From Gracilibacillus oryzae (lineage in GTDB: Bacteria; Bacillota; Bacilli; Bacillales; Amphibacillaceae), in contig NZ_ML762431.1 in the NCBI RefSeq assembly GCF_009498735.1, forward strand, positions 5,483-54,361: a DNA stretch of 48,879 nt, in the 5' to 3' direction. Position numbers and translations under genes: made by a program. The notes below the pieces were generated by a model. The model saw only the letters and a list, made by a program, of their open reading frames with translations, searched no databases and was not told the origin of the DNA. This document shows, one piece after another, positions 45,626 to 48,879 of the stretch (position 1 is its first letter; every line of letters starts with the position of its first letter).

Positions 45626-45654
45626 GATATCTCCCCCTTCTTGTTGTTATCTCT

Positions 45655-45693
45655 ATCATAACAGAAATCCAGTCAAAATAGAAAGCGATTTCA
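45655..45693 (-). promoter_or_regulatory. Extended -10 promoter with cre-like box, upstream of the yesL remnant
   Basis: TGTTATGAT (45663-45655, minus strand) is an extended -10 element also found before the intact yesL-like gene. AGAAAGCGATTTCA (45680-45693) matches the cre consensus at 13 of 14 positions. If active, this promoter would read through the remnant into the intact gene. A weaker cre-like sequence lies at 45507-45520. Confidence 0.45.
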
Positions 45694-45733
45694 CGAATAA
45701 ATGGTTTTTTCAAGATAAAATAAGTCCATTTCC

Positions 45734-46429
45734 TTATTCATTTTTCAACGAATGGACTAATGTGGTGATGGAATGTTCATCAAAGTCCTGTTCAAAAGAC
45801 TGCTCCTTCCTCACCGAACTGCCAACATGATATTGAGATGCTTTAACTTTTTCATGAATGGATCCAATATTATCGAGAGTTAACCCGCCGCCTGGCATAA
45901 TATGAGGGCCGTTCATTTTATGGGATAATTCAACCAGTTCACACAGTTTGTTCACACCTGTCAAACAATCCTTTTCTCCACCGGACGTTAATATTCTTCT
46001 TATATTCTGTTTATATTTTGCCAGTGTCAGATATGCCTCCGATTGGGAAGTCACCTCATCAAAAGCTCTGTGAAATGTGATGTCTATCTCTGGAAATAAA
46101 TAGGTTATCTGTGTTAAACATTCTTCATCAACGGTATGATCTTCCTTTAATGCACCAAAAACAATCCCTGTTCCGCCAAGGGTTATGACATTTTCGATAT
46201 CCGCCAGTATGGCAGTCCTATCTGTTTTCGTATAGTGAAAATGATAGCCGTGCGGACGGATCATGATCTGCACAGGTATGGTGACACTTTCTAATACATT
46301 TTTTATCGTTCCATGACTTGGCGTTAATCCACCTTCACTGATAGCTGCCACAAGTTCCAGCCTGTCTGCACCTAATTCTTCTGCACGTCTCGCCTCTTCG
46401 GCATTTTGGACAATCACTTCTAATATCAT
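45734..46429 (-). CDS. cutC: CutC family protein
   Basis: This is a 231-residue TIM-barrel protein of the CutC family. Characteristic segments are LEVIVQNAEEARRAEELGADRLELVAAISEGG at the N-terminus (AxxGADRLELC-like), MIRPHGYHFHYT, ITFHRAFDEV, RILTSGG and MPGGGLTLDNI. The family was named for copper tolerance, but this role is doubtful, and bacterial members often occur in sugar-use loci. The start ATG 46429 overlaps the stop of the aminopeptidase gene by four bases (ATGA), so the two are translationally coupled. No clear terminator follows; a weak AAATGG/CCATTT stem lies downstream. Confidence 0.9.
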   Translation of the reverse strand: MILEVIVQNAEEARRAEELGADRLELVAAISEGGLTPSHGTIKNVLESVTIPVQIMIRPHGYHFHYTKTDRTAILADIENVITLGGTGIVFGALKEDHTVDEECLTQITYLFPEIDITFHRAFDEVTSQSEAYLTLAKYKQNIRRILTSGGEKDCLTGVNKLCELVELSHKMNGPHIMPGGGLTLDNIGSIHEKVKASQYHVGSSVRKEQSFEQDFDEHSITTLVHSLKNE

Positions 46430-47802
46430 TCTACCAGCTCCTTATTCAAAATCATTTCTGTCAGCAGTCTCACTCCAAATCCAGATGCACCAGGCACGTA
46501 ATAACCCTGTTCTTTCCATGGTCTTACTGTATTCGCCATATCGATATGTACCCAGTCACACTCACTCGATACAAAACTTTTGAGAAACATTGCTGCAGTG
46601 ATCGCTCCGCCATATGATGAACTGCTCATGTTATTGATGTGAGCCACTGTACTTTTTAAATAATCATAATAATCTTCGACAAGCGGCATTGGCCAGATAT
46701 AATCCCCGCATCTTTCTCCCAATGTTTTATAATGCCATAATTGTCTTTCATTTGTGGAAAAAATACCAGCATATTTTAATCCCAAGGCTCCGCCGATAGC
46801 ACCTGTCAGTGTGGCGATATCAATAATTGTTTTAGCGCCGATTTTCTGAGCATAAAGAATACCGTCAGCTAAAATGAGACGACCTTCTGCATCTGTATTC
46901 CCAACCTCAACCACTTTGCCGTTGTCATATTCAATAATATCGGAAGGCAAATACGCACGGCTGCCAGCGACATTGGTAACAAGCGGCAGGATGCCAGTCA
47001 CATTAACATCAGCATCCATATCTGCTAATAACTTCATTGCACCAACTACAGCCGCCGAACCACCCATATCCATTTTCATTTCGCCAATATCTCTCGCTGT
47101 CTTCACATTGGTTCCACCTGTATCAAAGGTAACCCCTTTTCCAACAAGTGCTGTTTGACTCGCATCGGAAGGATTATTTTTGAGTGAGATGATCGCAACT
47201 CCTGCGGCATTACTGCTGCCTCTTCCCACCACCTCTGTTGCGATAAATCCCCTATCTATCAAGTCTTCCTGTCCGATAATTTCCACAGTTGCCTTGGTAG
47301 TTTTAAAAAGGGATTCTATTCTTTCTGCATAAATGGCTGGGGTAAGTTTATTGGCAGGCTCATTGCATAAATCCCGTGCGACATTCACCGCATTCGCCCG
47401 GGTGATCGCTTTTTTTGCGAGGGTAATGTATTCCCTTTTCGAAAATACAGTGGTGATGTTCTCTTTTGATTTAACGGGGGTATACTTGTTAAACTGATAG
47501 GAAGCTAGATACCAGCCTTCCATAAATGCTGTAACCAGCTCTTCTTCTGAGAAATGGCTCAATACTTCGATCAATTGGTAGAAATATATCTCCACTTCCG
47601 ACACATTGATTTCTTGTACTTTTTTTCTGATTTTACCACCAAGCATTCTAACATCTTCCAGATTTTCCAAAGCATCAATATTGGCAATTAAATAATATTG
47701 TTCATCAACGAAAATAAGCTTAGGATTTCCCGTATCTTCGTGACTAATCATCCGGAATTTCGAGTCTAATTGCTTATGATTCAATACAATGGATAGCTTC
47801 AT
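46426..47802 (-). CDS. pepA: Cytosol (leucyl) aminopeptidase, M17 family
   Basis: This is a 458-residue metallo-aminopeptidase of family M17. The metal-binding and active-site Lys and Asp lie in GKGVTFDTGGTNVK near residue 222, and the second conserved metal-site motif is NTDAEGRLILAD near residue 304. LATLTGAIGGALG and the C-terminal segment WVHIDMANT also fit the family. I place the start at ATG 47802 (MKLSIVLNH) behind AAGGGAG at eight bases; the track of in-frame codons up to 47874 has no ribosome site. It is the first gene of a two-gene operon with cutC and has a promoter and a perfect cre box upstream, so it is linked to carbon status. Release of amino acids from glycopeptides is a possible but unproven link to the glycan genes. 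Confidence 0.9.
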   Translation of the reverse strand: MKLSIVLNHKQLDSKFRMISHEDTGNPKLIFVDEQYYLIANIDALENLEDVRMLGGKIRKKVQEINVSEVEIYFYQLIEVLSHFSEEELVTAFMEGWYLASYQFNKYTPVKSKENITTVFSKREYITLAKKAITRANAVNVARDLCNEPANKLTPAIYAERIESLFKTTKATVEIIGQEDLIDRGFIATEVVGRGSSNAAGVAIISLKNNPSDASQTALVGKGVTFDTGGTNVKTARDIGEMKMDMGGSAAVVGAMKLLADMDADVNVTGILPLVTNVAGSRAYLPSDIIEYDNGKVVEVGNTDAEGRLILADGILYAQKIGAKTIIDIATLTGAIGGALGLKYAGIFSTNERQLWHYKTLGERCGDYIWPMPLVEDYYDYLKSTVAHINNMSSSSYGGAITAAMFLKSFVSSECDWVHIDMANTVRPWKEQGYYVPGASGFGVRLLTEMILNKELVE

Positions 47803-47900
47803 TATCATTACTCCCTTTTTAATAGAATGCTTTGCAATAATCTGTTCTGGTTGTAATGTCATGATGCCATTCATCAGTTCCTTGACTTTTTGACATAATG

Positions 47901-47914
47901 TGTAATCGATTTCA
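47901..47914. promoter_or_regulatory. cre box (CcpA) at the pepA promoter
   Basis: TGTAATCGATTTCA fits TGWAANCGNTNWCA at all 14 positions, and also when read on the other strand. It lies just downstream of the predicted transcription start (near 47917), a classic repressing position. Confidence 0.7.
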
Positions 47915-47923
47915 GTCTTCTCT

Positions 47924-47953
47924 ATTATAACTAATTGGGTGATTGTGGATCAA
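47924..47953 (-). promoter_or_regulatory. pepA: Sigma-A-type promoter of pepA-cutC
   Basis: On the minus strand TTGATC (47953-47948) and TATAAT (47929-47924) are 18 bp apart. The -10 is a perfect consensus hexamer. Confidence 0.7.
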
Positions 47954-47969
47954 TAGGAGAATTGATCCA
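47946..47969. promoter_or_regulatory. Perfect 9-bp dyad over the pepA -35
   Basis: TGGATCAAT (47946-47954) and ATTGATCCA (47961-47969) are perfect inverted repeats with a 6-base centre and include the -35 hexamer. This looks like a repressor operator rather than a terminator, because no T-run follows on either strand. Confidence 0.5.
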
Positions 47970-48039
47970 TCATATAAAAGGAAATTTCATTACATTTTTC
48001 TCATTTTTATTGTGAGGTATGTGGGAAGGTGAATGAGCG

Positions 48040-48879
48040 CTTCAGTGTTAACAGGAAATCTTTACTGTGCTTCCTTTGGATTTCCGCTTTATCTCACTGT
48101 TAACGGGGAATCTGTGCTCGGCTTGCTCTCGTTTTCCGTTTTATTTCACTTTTAACGGGAAATCTAGCGCCTGCTTCCTTTCGTTTTCCGCTTTATCTCG
48201 CTTTTAACAGGAAAACTGCTCTCCACTTGCTCTCGTTTTCCGGTTTATCTCACTTTTAACAGGAAATCTGCTCTCCGCTTCTCTTCGTTTTCCGGTTTAT
48301 CTCATTTTTAACAGGAAAACTGCTTTCTGCTTGCTCTCGTTTTCCGCTTTATTTCACTTTTAACAGGAAAACTGCGCTCGGCTTGCTCTCGTTTTCCGCT
48401 TTATCTCGCTTTTAACGGGAAATCTACTTCCTGATTGCTCTCGTTTTCCGCTTTATCTCACTTTTAACAGGAAAACTGCGCTCGGCTTGCTCTCGTTTTC
48501 CGCTTTATTTCACTTTTAACGGGAAATCTGCTCTCCGCTTGCTCTCGTTTTCCGCTTTATCTCATTTTTAACAGGAAAACTGCTTTCTGCTTGCTCTCGT
48601 TTTCCGCTTTATCTCACTTTTAACAGGAAATCTGCTCTCCGCTTCTCTTCGTTTTCCGGTTTATCTCACTTTTAACAGGAAATCTAGCGCCTGCTTCCTT
48701 TCGTTTTCCGCTTTATTTCACTGTTAACGGGGAATCTAGCGCCTGCTTCCTTTCGTTTTCCGCTTTATCTCACTGTTAACGGGAAATCTGCTCTCGGCTT
48801 GCTCTCGTTTTCCGCTTTATTTCACTTTTAACAGGAAAACTGCTTTCTGCTTGCTCTCGTTTTCCGCTTTATCTCACTG
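48040..48879 (+). repeat. Tandem array 2: at least 16 units of 52 bp, running off the right edge
   Basis: The anchor AAC of TTAACAGGAAA or TTAACGGGAAA occurs at 48050 and every 52 bp after that up to 48830. Constant blocks are TTTTAACAGGAAAAC and TCGTTTTCCGCTTTAT, with linkers such as TGCTTTCTGCTTGCTC and CTCACT. Within a unit GTTTTCC can pair with GGAAAAC, and both are in the same orientation as in array 1. The first unit is degenerate. Array 1 (18890-19645) has the same period and the same constant blocks but different linkers. No reading frame spans the array and no gene is seen between pepA and the array. Confidence 0.97.

Overview
The window looks like chromosome of a low-GC, spore-former-type Firmicute of the family Bacillaceae; a halotolerant genus such as Gracilibacillus or Amphibacillus would fit, but the genus is a guess. 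The signs are strong AGGAGG-type ribosome sites, TTG starts, lipoprotein signal peptides, YesM/YesN- and YesL-type proteins, and CcpA (cre) boxes. Nearly every gene is on the minus strand. I see no tRNA, rRNA, CRISPR array or intact transposase. Most of the window is devoted to taking glycans apart.

Region 1 (1-15.5 kb) is a probable rhamnoside module. It holds the start of one Gfo/Idh/MocA oxidoreductase (1-305) and a second complete one (875-1939). An ABC importer follows in the order ATPase, permease, permease, binding lipoprotein (6893 down to 2192), with a binding protein of the RhaS type. A sensory operon encodes binding lipoprotein, YesM-type kinase and YesN-type regulator (11554 down to 7094). 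A large secreted GH78 alpha-L-rhamnosidase completes the set (15441 down to 11857). A roughly 30-bp motif with an AGGGGGT core occurs upstream of both the importer and the rhamnosidase and is a candidate binding site for the YesN-type regulator.

Region 2 (16-19.7 kb) holds unrelated genes: a C45-type Ntn hydrolase, a DUF1456 protein (plus strand) and an asparaginase of the PF06089 type. It also holds a 15-unit, 52-bp tandem repeat array at 18890-19645.

Region 3 (19.7-41.8 kb) is one apparent 22-kb operon of 12 genes for import and cytoplasmic dismantling of N-glycans or similar mannosides. In transcription order it encodes two LplB/LplC-type permeases, a solute-binding lipoprotein, GH38, GH38, GH125, GH29, a broken GH3, GH38, a sugar isomerase-like TIM barrel, a Gfo/Idh/MocA oxidoreductase and a GH2 beta-mannosidase. 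The glycosidases lack signal peptides, so they should act on imported oligosaccharides. The GH38-GH125-GH29 set resembles the known pneumococcal N-glycan locus. The operon has a good promoter overlapped by a cre-like box and ends in a clear terminator. No ATPase for this importer is present.

Region 4 (41.8-48.9 kb) starts with a 182-bp interspersed repeat with 12-bp terminal inverted repeats. It continues with a membrane-bound AraC-type regulator and a YesL/DUF624 protein (probable control genes of the N-glycan operon), a decayed second copy of the yesL promoter and start, and a cutC-pepA gene pair under a cre box. It ends in a second, diverged 52-bp repeat array that runs off the window.

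The most unusual items are the two related 52-bp arrays, the shared AGGGGGT motif, the N-glycan operon with three different GH38 enzymes, the internally deleted GH3 gene and the duplicated yesL promoter. Functional names rest on recognised family motifs; no database search was possible.
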